From: Mycolicibacterium goodii
Lineage (GTDB): Bacteria; Actinomycetota; Actinomycetes; Mycobacteriales; Mycobacteriaceae
NCBI RefSeq assembly: GCF_022370755.2
Contig: NZ_CP092364.2
Span: 5,890,001 to 5,954,000 of the forward strand
Direction of reading: 5' to 3'
Length of the DNA: 64,000 nucleotides
In this document: one piece after another, positions 1 through 8,001 of the stretch
How the letters are laid out: each line of letters opens with the position of its first letter
Numbering within the stretch: position 1 is the first letter of the stretch
Program-made: the position numbers and the translations under genes
Notes under the pieces: model-generated
Told to the model about the DNA's origin: nothing
The model's input: only the letters and a program-made list of their open reading frames with translations
Database searches by the model: none

Positions 1-703
1 TGCCGCCGGGCGCGCCCGCCGCGAGCCGCGGACGGTCGGCCAGCGGCCACAGCATCGTCAGCTGCACCGGGTCGGAGGTGTCCGGTGGGACCACGGCGTT
101 GAGGTTGTCGGCGGCCGATGCCGAGTCGGAGGGCTGATCGGGTGGTACGCCGAGGACCGGCAGCAGGAAGCGCGCGTCGTCGAGCCGGGCCGGGGCACCG
201 TAGTCGGGCGTGCCGTTCACGTTGATCAGCACGGGGTACACACCGGGTTGTTCGACCTTGAGCGAGGGCTGGTTGCCCGCCCGCAGCGGGTAGGACAGCG
301 AGAACGGCACGGACTGGCCGCGCTGCATCTCCGTGGCGACGGTGACGAACTCGGCCACCGGTTCGAACTGGTCCAGGTTGCCGCTCAGGTCGGTGCGCAA
401 CTGGGTCGACGAGGTCACCGCGCGGGCATGCTCCATCCTCATGACGACGTCTCGCACCGGGCGGTCGCCCACGTTCTGCACGACACCGCTGACGGTCACG
501 GTCGAGTCGCTCGTCGTGGTGACGATGTCGGGAGACACCCGGTCGATGCGGATCTGCAGGAACCGCGCCTCGTCCGGTTGCGCCGCCGCGCGTGGTAGCA
601 GACCCGACGCCGGGAGGATCGCCGACAACAACGCCACCATGGCCGTCACCAGCAGGATCCCGGCGATCCTGGAGCCGGCCCGGGTCACGGTCCCTGTCCG
701 CAT
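1..703 (-). CDS. DUF6049-family secreted/membrane protein (Rv3909-like), N-terminal part
   Basis: The gene is cut by the left window edge, so only about 234 N-terminal residues are seen. It opens with a hydrophobic export segment ([20 protein letters not shown]), followed by a beta-rich region ([20 protein letters not shown]) typical of DUF6049 extracellular domains. It follows mutT4 on the same strand and overlaps its stop, as in Mtb Rv3908-Rv3909. The start is uncertain: ATG at 703 is used here, but GTG at 688 overlaps the mutT4 stop as GTGA and has AGGGA just upstream. In Mtb the next genes are mviN-like and sigM. Precise function unknown. Confidence 0.75.
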   Translation of the reverse strand, partial: MRTGTVTRAGSRIAGILLVTAMVALLSAILPASGLLPRAAAQPDEARFLQIRIDRVSPDIVTTTSDSTVTVSGVVQNVGDRPVRDVVMRMEHARAVTSSTQLRTDLSGNLDQFEPVAEFVTVATEMQRGQSVPFSLSYPLRAGNQPSLKVEQPGVYPVLINVNGTPDYGAPARLDDARFLLPVLGVPPDQPSDSASAADNLNAVVPPDTSDPVQLTMLWPLADRPRLAAGAPGG

Positions 704-1542
704 CCGTTCGTGCGCCGGCGGGTCTGGGACTGAGCAGAGTCGTCGCGGCGGTTACGGGTGTGGGAATGCGTCTGCGCGCGTCGCCGCGGCGCGCTGTGGG
801 GCAGCGGAGGCAGTGCCGCCGGGCCGTCGGTGTGCAGCTTGTCGATCAGCTCGCCGGCCACCTCGGCCAGCCTGCGCTCGTCGGCGTACGCCAGGCGGGA
901 CGGAAGTTCGCGTAGCGGCACCCACGCGACCTCGGTGACCTCGACGTCGTCGTCGGACAGTTCACCGCCCAGGAAGCGCATGAGGTAGTGGTGCACGGTC
1001 TTGTGCACGCGCCTGCCCTCGGTGACGAACCAGTAGTCGATGCTGCCCAGCGCCGCGAGCACGCTGCCCTGGATTCCGGTTTCCTCGGCGACCTCGCGGA
1101 TCGCGGTCTGCTCGGCGGTCTCGCCGAGCTCGATGTGGCCCTTCGGCAGTGACCACAGCATGCGGCCCCGCCGGTCGAGCCGCCCGATCAGGGCCGCGAC
1201 CTGTGCGTCCTTGGGTCCGTCGATGCCGTCGATGACGAGACCGCCCGCCGAGGTCTCGTGCACGGTTCGCAACCGGTCCGGTGGCCGGCGCGGCCGGGAC
1301 TTCCGTTGCTTGGACTGGTCCTTGGGCGTCGGGTTGGCCGCACCGGCGCGGGCACCGCGGCCCGGGTGGGGTTTCTTCTCGACCGGCGGCGCGGTGGGCG
1401 ATGGTTCTGCGCGGGTGTCGGCGGCCGGCTCGGTGTGATGCTCGGCACCTGCGGCCGGCGGGCCCGCGGCCCGTTGCGCACGGCGATGACCACGGCGCCG
1501 GCCTCGGCGTCGTCGTGGTTTGGCCTGTTCGCCGTCGGACAC
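685..1542 (-). CDS. mutT4: Nudix hydrolase MutT4
   Basis: A Nudix hydrolase, 285 aa. The family hydrolyses nucleoside-diphosphate-linked compounds; the substrate of MutT4 is not settled. The Nudix box is intact ([11 protein letters not shown] followed by REVAEETG, matching G-x5-E-x7-REUXEEXG-U). An Arg/Lys-rich, probably disordered N-terminal tail (about 90 residues) precedes the domain, and another basic tail follows it. The GTG start at 1542 (VSDGEQAK) matches the Mtb protein as I remember it. A -10 box TACTAT at 1550-1555 sits 7 nt upstream, so the mRNA is probably leaderless. It is divergent from pcnA and overlaps the DUF6049 gene. Confidence 0.92.
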   Translation of the reverse strand: MSDGEQAKPRRRRGRRRGHRRAQRAAGPPAAGAEHHTEPAADTRAEPSPTAPPVEKKPHPGRGARAGAANPTPKDQSKQRKSRPRRPPDRLRTVHETSAGGLVIDGIDGPKDAQVAALIGRLDRRGRMLWSLPKGHIELGETAEQTAIREVAEETGIQGSVLAALGSIDYWFVTEGRRVHKTVHHYLMRFLGGELSDDDVEVTEVAWVPLRELPSRLAYADERRLAEVAGELIDKLHTDGPAALPPLPHSAPRRRAQTHSHTRNRRDDSAQSQTRRRTNGCGQGP

Positions 1543-1626
1543 CCAAGCGATAGTAGCTGCCACCCGGGTCCGCTCCTGCCACACTCGCCGGTAGCGCGCG
1601 TGGCACGCGCATTAGGCTCATCGAAC
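1543..1626. promoter_or_regulatory. Divergent mutT4/pcnA promoter region with two leaderless-type -10 boxes
   Basis: This 84-bp spacer holds a minus-strand TACTAT (1550-1555), 7 nt before the mutT4 GTG, and a plus-strand TAGGCT (1613-1618), 8 nt before the pcnA GTG. Neither start has a purine-rich Shine-Dalgarno site. Both genes therefore look leaderless, a common arrangement in mycobacteria. Predicted from sequence only. Confidence 0.6.
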
Positions 1627-3084
1627 GTGCCCGAAGCTGCTGCCACTGATGCCGAACTGCTGGCTCGTGCGCTGGTCGCGCTGAACCGGCGCGCCGCGGT
1701 CCTGCGCGACCTCGGTGCGGTGTTCGCCGCCGCAGGCCATCAGCTGTACCTGGTGGGCGGGAGCGTGCGCGACGCGCTGCTGGGCCGGCTCACCGAGGAC
1801 AGCGACCTCGACTTCACCACCGACGCGCGACCCGAGCAGATGCAGAAGTTCCTTCGGGGCTGGGCCGATGCGCTCTGGGACACCGGCATCGAGTTCGGCA
1901 CCATCGGCGTCGGCAAGGGCGAAGACCGCCTCGAGATCACGACCTTCCGTGCCGACAGCTACGACCAGGTGTCGCGCAATCCCACGGTCGAATTCGGCGA
2001 CAACCTCGACGACGACCTGGTCCGTCGTGATTTCACCGTCAACGCCATGGCGGTGCGTATCACCGCCGACGGGCCCGGCGAGTTCCACGATCCGCTGGGC
2101 GGGCTCGCGGCCGCACGGGACAAGGTGCTCGACACTCCGTCGGCGCCGCAGGTGTCGTTCGGTGACGATCCGCTGCGGATGCTGCGCGCGGCGCGGTTCG
2201 TCTCCCAGCTGGGGTTCACGGTCGCGCCGCGGGTGCTCGAGGCATTGATCGAGATGGCGCCGCAGCTGGAGCGGATCACCGCCGAGCGGGTGGCCGCCGA
2301 ACTCGACAAGCTGCTGCTCGGCGCCGACCCGGTCGCCGGAGTGGACCTCATGGTGCAGACCGGCATGGGTGCGGTGGTGCTGCCCGAGGTCGGCGAGATG
2401 CGCATGGCCATCGACGAGCATCACCAGCACAAGGACGTGTACTGGCATTCGCTGACGGTGCTGCGCCAGGCGATCGACCTGGAGGACGACGGGCCGGACC
2501 TGGTGCTGCGGTGGGCCGCACTGCTGCACGACATCGGCAAGCCGGCAACCCGCAGGCACGAGCCCGACGGGGGAGTGAGCTTCCACCACCACGAGGTGGT
2601 CGGCGCCAAGATGGTCCGCAAGCGGATGCGGGCGCTCAAGTACTCCAAGCAGATGGTCGAGGATGTCTCGCAGCTGGTGTACCTGCATCTGCGGTTCCAC
2701 GGCTACGCGGATGAGAAGGGGACCGGCAAGTGGACCGACTCGGCGGTGCGCCGCTACGTCACCGATGCGGGCCCGCTGCTGAGCCGGCTGCACAAGCTGG
2801 TGCGTGCCGACTGCACGACGCGTAACAAACGCCGGGCCGCGCGGCTGCGGGCGAACTACGACGACCTCGAGGCGCGCATCGCCGAACTGGCAGCCAAGGA
2901 GGATCTGCAGCGGGTCCGGCCGGACCTCGACGGCAACGAGATCATGCAGATCCTGGGGATCCCGCCGGGCCCGCAGGTCGGTGAGGCATGGAAGTACCTC
3001 AAGGAGCTGCGCCTGGAACGGGGCCCGCTGACCCACGACGAAGCCGTCGACGAATTGATGAAATGGTGGAACGCCAAGGGCTGA
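1627..3084 (+). CDS. pcnA: CCA tRNA nucleotidyltransferase / poly(A) polymerase family protein PcnA
   Basis: A class II nucleotidyltransferase, 485 aa, expected to add or repair the tRNA 3' CCA end. The N-terminal head carries LVGGSVRDALLGR and the catalytic carboxylates in DSDLDFTTDA. Next come the RRDFTVNAMA and DPLRMLRAARF motifs of the neck and body. An HD domain follows (HHQHKDVYWHSL, then LLHDIGKP), which is usual in actinobacterial enzymes. The GTG at 1627 is chosen from the start of conserved sequence (MPEAAATDAELLAR) and the -10 box 8 nt upstream; the open frame continues further upstream but overlaps mutT4. Confidence 0.93.
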   Translation: MPEAAATDAELLARALVALNRRAAVLRDLGAVFAAAGHQLYLVGGSVRDALLGRLTEDSDLDFTTDARPEQMQKFLRGWADALWDTGIEFGTIGVGKGEDRLEITTFRADSYDQVSRNPTVEFGDNLDDDLVRRDFTVNAMAVRITADGPGEFHDPLGGLAAARDKVLDTPSAPQVSFGDDPLRMLRAARFVSQLGFTVAPRVLEALIEMAPQLERITAERVAAELDKLLLGADPVAGVDLMVQTGMGAVVLPEVGEMRMAIDEHHQHKDVYWHSLTVLRQAIDLEDDGPDLVLRWAALLHDIGKPATRRHEPDGGVSFHHHEVVGAKMVRKRMRALKYSKQMVEDVSQLVYLHLRFHGYADEKGTGKWTDSAVRRYVTDAGPLLSRLHKLVRADCTTRNKRRAARLRANYDDLEARIAELAAKEDLQRVRPDLDGNEIMQILGIPPGPQVGEAWKYLKELRLERGPLTHDEAVDELMKWWNAKG

Positions 3085-3102
3085 GCGTGCGTCTGACCAG
3101 TC

Positions 3103-3606
3103 ATGGACTACTGCCTGGGTGACCCTGACGGCACCGCAACGATGTGGACGACGCCGGCCGCGATCGACACCGACGGTGACGGCGTCCTCGACGGTGTCGG
3201 GCTCGACATCGACGGCGACGGACGCACCGACGACGTGCTCGCCGATCTCGACGACGACGGTCTCGCCGACCACCTGCTGCGTGACCTCGACGACGACGGC
3301 CATGCCGAGGCCTACTACACCGACGATGGCTCGGGCACATGGGCGGTGAGCGTCGACCGGTCCGGCCAGATCCGGTGGTTCGGTCTCGACGGTGCTGAAA
3401 GCAACAGTGTCACAGGGGATTTGGTGGATTTCGACGGCGACGGCGCGGTCGATGACCGGTTGGTCGACGCCGACGGTGACGGGCTGGCCGACCAGGTGCA
3501 CACCGACGGTTCGGCCCATGTCGACACCGACCGCGACGGCCGGTGGGACCTCAAGCTCGTCGACGACGACGGTGACGGGCGGGCCGATTCGGCCGCGGCC
3601 CTGTAG
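3103..3606 (+). CDS. Asp-rich DxDxDG-repeat protein (Rv3906c-like)
   Basis: A 167-aa very acidic protein built from about ten DxDGDG-type repeats (DTDGDGVLDGVGLDIDGDGR and similar). These resemble EF-hand or thrombospondin-3 calcium loops, so Ca2+ binding is inferred. No signal peptide, lipobox or membrane segment is visible. The N terminus (MDYCLGDPDGTATMWTTPAA) matches what I remember of Mtb Rv3906c, also next to pcnA. It starts 18 nt after the pcnA stop with no clear ribosome binding site, and may be translationally coupled or use a nearby alternative start. Function unknown. Confidence 0.75.
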   Translation: MDYCLGDPDGTATMWTTPAAIDTDGDGVLDGVGLDIDGDGRTDDVLADLDDDGLADHLLRDLDDDGHAEAYYTDDGSGTWAVSVDRSGQIRWFGLDGAESNSVTGDLVDFDGDGAVDDRLVDADGDGLADQVHTDGSAHVDTDRDGRWDLKLVDDDGDGRADSAAAL

Positions 3607-3609
3607 CTC

Positions 3610-4386
3610 TCAGCCCCGGCCCGGCCCGGGTGGGCCCGCGAACGCCTGCGCGATGGTCAGCCACGTCTCGGCGTCGGCGCCCGTCGCGCGCACCGCCAAC
3701 GCCGTGCGTGCACGACGCTGGGTCACCAGCAGGCAGAAATCCTCGGCCGCACCCGTGACGCGCTGTGCGGCCTGTTCCGGTCCCCACACCCACAGGTCAC
3801 CGGACGGGCTCAGTAACTCGACCCGGAACGGCTCGGCGGGCGGGGTCAGCCCGTGCAGTGTGAACGCGAAATCGCGTGTCCGAACGCCTAAGTGGGCGAT
3901 CGAGCGTAGACGATCGGTCGCGGGCCGCACGGTCCCGAGCGCGTCGGCGACGTCCAGACCGTGCGCCCAGGTCTCCATGAGGCGGGCCGTGGCCATCGAC
4001 GCCGCGCTCATGGGTGGCCCGAACCACGGCAGCTTGCGGCCGTCGGCCACGGCCGGCAGCGCGTCGTGCAGCCGATTGCGGGTCGCGCGCCAATCGGCGA
4101 GCAGCCGCGGGACCGGGGTCGCGGCGAGCTCGTCGGCGCCGTCGTCGACGAATCCCATGGGGTTGGTGGCGGCCTGCGCGACCGCATCGGCGAAGCCCGC
4201 CTCGTCGGTGATCGCCAGCAGCGCCATCCGATCGGTCCACAGCAGGTGTGCGATCTGGTGGGCGATGGTCCAGCCGACAGCCGGGGTGGCGGTGGCCCAC
4301 GCCGGTTCGGGCAGATCGGCCACCAGCGCGTCGAGGGAGTCGCTCTCGGCCCGCAGGTCGGCCACGATCGGTTCGGCTGTCGCCAT
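3610..4386 (-). CDS. Maleylpyruvate isomerase/DinB-fold protein (Rv0036c-like, TIGR03084 type)
   Basis: A 258-aa protein of the mycothiol-dependent maleylpyruvate isomerase N-terminal superfamily (DinB-like four-helix bundle). The signature histidines are in [14 protein letters not shown] and [20 protein letters not shown]; they normally bind a divalent metal. Members carry out thiol-dependent isomerisation or transfer, but the substrate here is unknown. It lies downstream of an MFS gene on the same strand (22-nt gap), matching Mtb Rv0037c-Rv0036c. It converges on the Rv3906c-like gene with a 3-nt gap, which is where Mtb gene order breaks. Confidence 0.8.
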   Translation of the reverse strand: MATAEPIVADLRAESDSLDALVADLPEPAWATATPAVGWTIAHQIAHLLWTDRMALLAITDEAGFADAVAQAATNPMGFVDDGADELAATPVPRLLADWRATRNRLHDALPAVADGRKLPWFGPPMSAASMATARLMETWAHGLDVADALGTVRPATDRLRSIAHLGVRTRDFAFTLHGLTPPAEPFRVELLSPSGDLWVWGPEQAAQRVTGAAEDFCLLVTQRRARTALAVRATGADAETWLTIAQAFAGPPGPGRG

Positions 4387-4408
4387 GCCGACAGCGTAGG
4401 CGGGTCTT

Positions 4409-5704
4409 TCAGGTACGCCGCGGGGAGGCCACGAACGCGTGCAGGCCGAGGCCGGCCAGATAGATCACCGAACCGGCCGCCACCAGGCCGGGAGCGTGCC
4501 CGTCGGGCGGGATCACGAACGCCGCCACGGCGATCGCGCACACGAACGACATCCAGAACAGTGCGTCCTGCACGGTGAACACGTGCCCGCGCAGCGCGTC
4601 GTCGACGTCGATCTGCATCGCCGAATCGGCGCACAGTTTCACGAATTGACCGGCGGCGCCCAGCAGGAACCCGCACACCAGCAGCACGGGCAGGTGCAGA
4701 CTGATCGCGACCGCCTGCACGAGCGCGGCGAACACCAGGGCACCGTTGGCGGTCATGTAGCGCCCGAAGCGCGCGACCACGGCGGGCATCACCAACGTCG
4801 CCAGGAATGTTCCGGCCCCGGTGGCGCCCACGAACACCACGGCGGTCCCGAGCCCGACCCCCGCCACCTCGGTCGGGGTGTCGGTGTGGCGGACCAGCAC
4901 GAGCACGATCAACGTGTTGATGCCGAATGCCATGCGATGCGCCGCCAGCCCGCCGAGTGTCGCGGCGACCGTGCGGACCCCCAGCACCGTACGGGCACCG
5001 TGTAGCCATCCGGTCGACACGGCGTAGGCCACCGACCCGTGGATCGCGCGCTTGCTCTCGTGGGGGCCCAGCACGTGGGGCCCGAACCGCACCGACAGCC
5101 ACAACGCGAGCGCGACCGGGATCAGCACGATGAAGATGACCACCGAGGCGCCGGTGTCGTCGGCGCCGAACAGCCACCGCGGCAACAGCATGAAGTTGGC
5201 GCCCATGAACGCCGCGGCGGCACCGGTCGCGGTGGCCACCGAGTTCATGGTCACCACCTGTTGCCGTGGAACGACGTCGGGCAGTGCGGCCGACAGGCCC
5301 GACGACACGAACCGGGTGAAACCGTTGACGATCAACGCGCAGCACAGGATCGGCAGATCGCCCGCGCCGAATGCCAGCAACACGCCGGCGAGCAGCACCA
5401 GCAGCAGCCGCCCGAGGTTCGCCCCGATCATCACCAGCCGCCGGTCCCAGCGGTCCAGCAGTGCACCGGCGAACGGCCCGAGCGCCGAGTACGGCAGGAA
5501 CAACACGGCGAACGATCCGGCGATCTGCCACGGACCGGCGGCGCGCTCGACGTTGAACAGGATCGCCCCGGCCAGCCCGGCCTGGAAGAGACCGTCACCG
5601 AACTGGCTGACCGCGCGCAGCTCGAGCAGCCGGCGGAACTCGACCATGGCCCGCAACGAACGCCACAAGGCGATGGGCGCGCGAGCGTCAACCACGAAGA
5701 TCAC
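4409..5704 (-). CDS. Major facilitator superfamily transporter (Rv0037c-like)
   Basis: An inner-membrane MFS protein of about 431 aa with some twelve hydrophobic segments. It has the typical cytoplasmic loop motif ([14 protein letters not shown]) between helices 2 and 3. MFS_3/enterobactin-exporter-like sequence ([21 protein letters not shown]) suggests drug or metabolite efflux, but the substrate cannot be read from sequence. The start is uncertain: GTG at 5704 is chosen, the frame is open to 5758, and GTG 5695 is also possible. It lies upstream of the Rv0036c-like gene and is divergent from yqgE. Confidence 0.8.
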   Translation of the reverse strand: MIFVVDARAPIALWRSLRAMVEFRRLLELRAVSQFGDGLFQAGLAGAILFNVERAAGPWQIAGSFAVLFLPYSALGPFAGALLDRWDRRLVMIGANLGRLLLVLLAGVLLAFGAGDLPILCCALIVNGFTRFVSSGLSAALPDVVPRQQVVTMNSVATATGAAAAFMGANFMLLPRWLFGADDTGASVVIFIVLIPVALALWLSVRFGPHVLGPHESKRAIHGSVAYAVSTGWLHGARTVLGVRTVAATLGGLAAHRMAFGINTLIVLVLVRHTDTPTEVAGVGLGTAVVFVGATGAGTFLATLVMPAVVARFGRYMTANGALVFAALVQAVAISLHLPVLLVCGFLLGAAGQFVKLCADSAMQIDVDDALRGHVFTVQDALFWMSFVCAIAVAAFVIPPDGHAPGLVAAGSVIYLAGLGLHAFVASPRRT

Positions 5705-5830
5705 GTCCTGTTCGGGGGGCTGTCCGGACACCGGTCGGCAACCCGCTCCACAGTACAAAGATCCGGATATTTCCGGCCACGCCTTAATTTGTTCGCCACG
5801 TCACGCCGGTGCTGGTGCCATGATGTACGA

Positions 5831-6436
5831 GTGGCGCAGTCAGAGGATCCGGAGGATTTCATCGCCCCTGCGGCCCACCGGGTGCGTCCGGGGACACTGC
5901 TTCTCGCGAACACCGATCTGCTCGAGCCGACGTTCCGCCGCACGGTCATCTACGTCATCGAGCACAATTCGGGCGGCACGCTCGGGGTGATCCTCAACCG
6001 GCCCAGTGAAACCGCGGTGTACAACGTCCTGCCGCAGTGGGCGGAGATCACCGCGAGACCCAAGACGATGTTCATCGGCGGCCCGGTCAAGCGGGATTCG
6101 GCGCTGTGCCTGGCGACGTTGCGGGTCGGCATGCAGGCCGACGACGCCGACGGGTTGCGCCATGTGCAGGGCCGCGTGGTGATGGTGGATCTCGACGCCG
6201 ATCCAGAAGAACTCGCGCCGGTGGTCGAGGGCGTGCGGATCTTCGCGGGGTATTCCGGCTGGACCACGGGGCAGCTGGACGGCGAGATCGAGCGAGACGA
6301 CTGGATTGTGCTGTCGGCCTTGCCTTCCGATGTGCTCATCGAGCCGCGGATCGATCTGTGGGGACGTGTGCTGCGACGTCAGCCGCTGCCGATGTCCCTG
6401 CTGGCGACCCACCCCATCGACGTGAGCCGCAACTAG
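5831..6436 (+). CDS. YqgE/AlgH family protein (UPF0301, Rv0038-like)
   Basis: A 201-aa protein of the YqgE/AlgH fold, with the family landmarks GTLLLANTDLLEPTFRRTVI, GVILNRPSE, FIGGPV and the C-terminal IFAGYSGWTTGQLDGEIERD. Its biochemical role is unresolved; family members have been linked to transcriptional control. The GTG at 5831 (VAQSEDPEDF) is chosen because conserved sequence starts there. A CATGAT hexamer 6 nt upstream could be a leaderless -10 box. The stop abuts the stop of the convergent membrane-protein gene. Confidence 0.9.
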   Translation: MAQSEDPEDFIAPAAHRVRPGTLLLANTDLLEPTFRRTVIYVIEHNSGGTLGVILNRPSETAVYNVLPQWAEITARPKTMFIGGPVKRDSALCLATLRVGMQADDADGLRHVQGRVVMVDLDADPEELAPVVEGVRIFAGYSGWTTGQLDGEIERDDWIVLSALPSDVLIEPRIDLWGRVLRRQPLPMSLLATHPIDVSRN

Positions 6437-6790
6437 CTACTTGCTGCAGGACAGCGTGCAGCTGGCGCACGCCTCCGGTGCGCACCCGCCGCCCTCGCGC
6501 GCCGCTTCACTCACCGCGACGGCCTTCGCGCTCTGCCAGCAGCCCGCGGCCACGGTCGCGACCGCACCGATGACGCACACCACCACGACCATGAGCCCGG
6601 TCTGCGGTGCGGCCGACAACGCGGTGGCGCCACCCGCGGCGAGCATGACCGCGGCGGCCAGTTGCGTCGGGGCGACCGCTCTCAACACGCCCCGCACGGG
6701 ATCCCCGTTCCGGGGTCTGGTCAGCAGCCACAGCCCGAGGACTGCGACGACGACGGCGGCGCTCAGACACAGCAGCGCGGCGATCAGCAT
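6437..6790 (-). CDS. Small membrane protein with Cys-rich tail (Rv0039c-like)
   Basis: A 117-aa protein with three likely transmembrane segments (about residues 1-24, 42-60 and 64-84) and a short cytoplasmic-type tail. The tail ends in four clustered cysteines (GCAPEACASCTLSCSK), which could bind a metal or be oxidised. It converges on yqgE with adjacent stop codons and lies downstream of mtc28 on the same strand, as in Mtb Rv0040c-Rv0039c. No function is known to me. Confidence 0.75.
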   Translation of the reverse strand: MLIAALLCLSAAVVVAVLGLWLLTRPRNGDPVRGVLRAVAPTQLAAAVMLAAGGATALSAAPQTGLMVVVVCVIGAVATVAAGCWQSAKAVAVSEAAREGGGCAPEACASCTLSCSK

Positions 6791-6871
6791 GGGCCCACAA
6801 TACGAGTTCGGAGGCGGGTGTGCGGTATCGGGCCGGGGCTTTGCGCCCCGACCCGGCCGGTGCCGACGTTC

Positions 6872-7789
6872 CTAGTTCGGTGTGCCCAGGAGCTGCGGCA
6901 AAGCCGGCAGCGCGGGCGGTGCAACAGGTCCTGGCGCGGCAGGCGGCGCCGCCGGCGCGGGCGCCGGTGCACTGACCCGGAAGCCGGAGACGATCGCGTC
7001 CGTCGCGTCCGCCGCCGCCGAAATACCCTGGTTGGCGGCCGACCAGTTCACCGAGAGCGACACCAGGTAGCGGTCGCTGCCCGACGTGGCGATGACGTGG
7101 CGGCGGGAGGTGTTGAGCACCTGGCTGCCCTCGGTGTAGCTACCTTCGATGAATGCCGACGGGAATCCGTAGAAATCGGCCATCGACATGTCGATGGTGC
7201 GCCAGCCGAGGAGCTTCTGGCTGTCGACGTAGCCGTGGCTGATCGCGGCCTTCGGATCGAAGTCACCGACGAGTTTGTAGACCACCACCTGGGCGTTGGG
7301 CGTGTACAGATCCTTGCTGGTGCGGTCGGCGATCACGGCGAACGCGTTCGGCACGTTCGGGTCGGGGACCTTCGTCCAGTTCGTCGGCATCGGCAGCACG
7401 ATGTTGAGCGCCGTGAAGTTGTCGCTGACCTGTGGCTCCATCTTCACGCCGTGCTCGGCGAAGAACTCCGACAGCGTGCCCGAGGTCGCCGCGACGATGG
7501 GCTGCGGCGCCGCGACGGGCAGCGCGGCCCCCGGCGGGACCGTGCCGGCCGGCACTCCGGATGTCTGATTCGTCACGCCCAGGCTCGACGTGCCGGGAAC
7601 GGCGGCAGCGGCCGGAGCGGCCGCAGGAGCGAGCGGGGCCGCCTGTGTCACCGGCCCCGGGCCGGGCGCCGGCGGCAGCGGAAACACGGGTTCTGCGGAT
7701 GCGGTGTTGCCGGCGAGCCCCATCACCCCGGCCAGACCCGCGGCCACTCCTGCGCTCAGAACCCGCCAACGACGGGCACTCTCGGTCAT
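6872..7789 (-). CDS. mtc28: Secreted proline-rich antigen Mtc28 (Rv0040c-like, LpqN/LpqT-type fold)
   Basis: A secreted protein of 305 aa. It has a signal peptide (VLSAGVAAGLAGVMGLAGNTASA), an Ala/Pro-rich linker of about 80 residues, and a globular domain (SEFFAEHGVKMEPQVSDNF to SGFRVSAP) of the type in the LpqN/LpqT family. A second Pro/Ala-rich tail follows. The ATG at 7789 has GGAAGGA 8 nt upstream; the longer frame to 8047 runs into the leuS promoter and is rejected. Its Mtb counterpart is the 28-kDa proline-rich antigen. Cell-wall location is likely; the molecular role is unknown. Confidence 0.87.
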   Translation of the reverse strand: MTESARRWRVLSAGVAAGLAGVMGLAGNTASAEPVFPLPPAPGPGPVTQAAPLAPAAAPAAAAVPGTSSLGVTNQTSGVPAGTVPPGAALPVAAPQPIVAATSGTLSEFFAEHGVKMEPQVSDNFTALNIVLPMPTNWTKVPDPNVPNAFAVIADRTSKDLYTPNAQVVVYKLVGDFDPKAAISHGYVDSQKLLGWRTIDMSMADFYGFPSAFIEGSYTEGSQVLNTSRRHVIATSGSDRYLVSLSVNWSAANQGISAAADATDAIVSGFRVSAPAPAPAAPPAAPGPVAPPALPALPQLLGTPN

Positions 7790-8001
7790 TGCGTGCGTCC
7801 TTCCCCAACGATTCGTAGCTGTTTGCTGCCGTACGTCAGGCGCTGACTGTATCCACGCCGAAGGTGCCGAAACCAGGGTCTCAACAAACCTGGAACCAAG
7901 CTCTGACTTGCTCGCGACGGAACCGATACCAAGCTGTGCCCTGAGATCCGTGGAGGTCAGGCGTGTCGAGCGGTTTGTGGCCGCCTTATACCCTGTTGGT
8001 C

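Noticed and set aside
1618..3519. A 633-codon minus-strand open frame
   Set aside because: Antisense to pcnA and the Asp-rich gene; the Val/Asp/Gly repeats mirror the repeats on the other strand.
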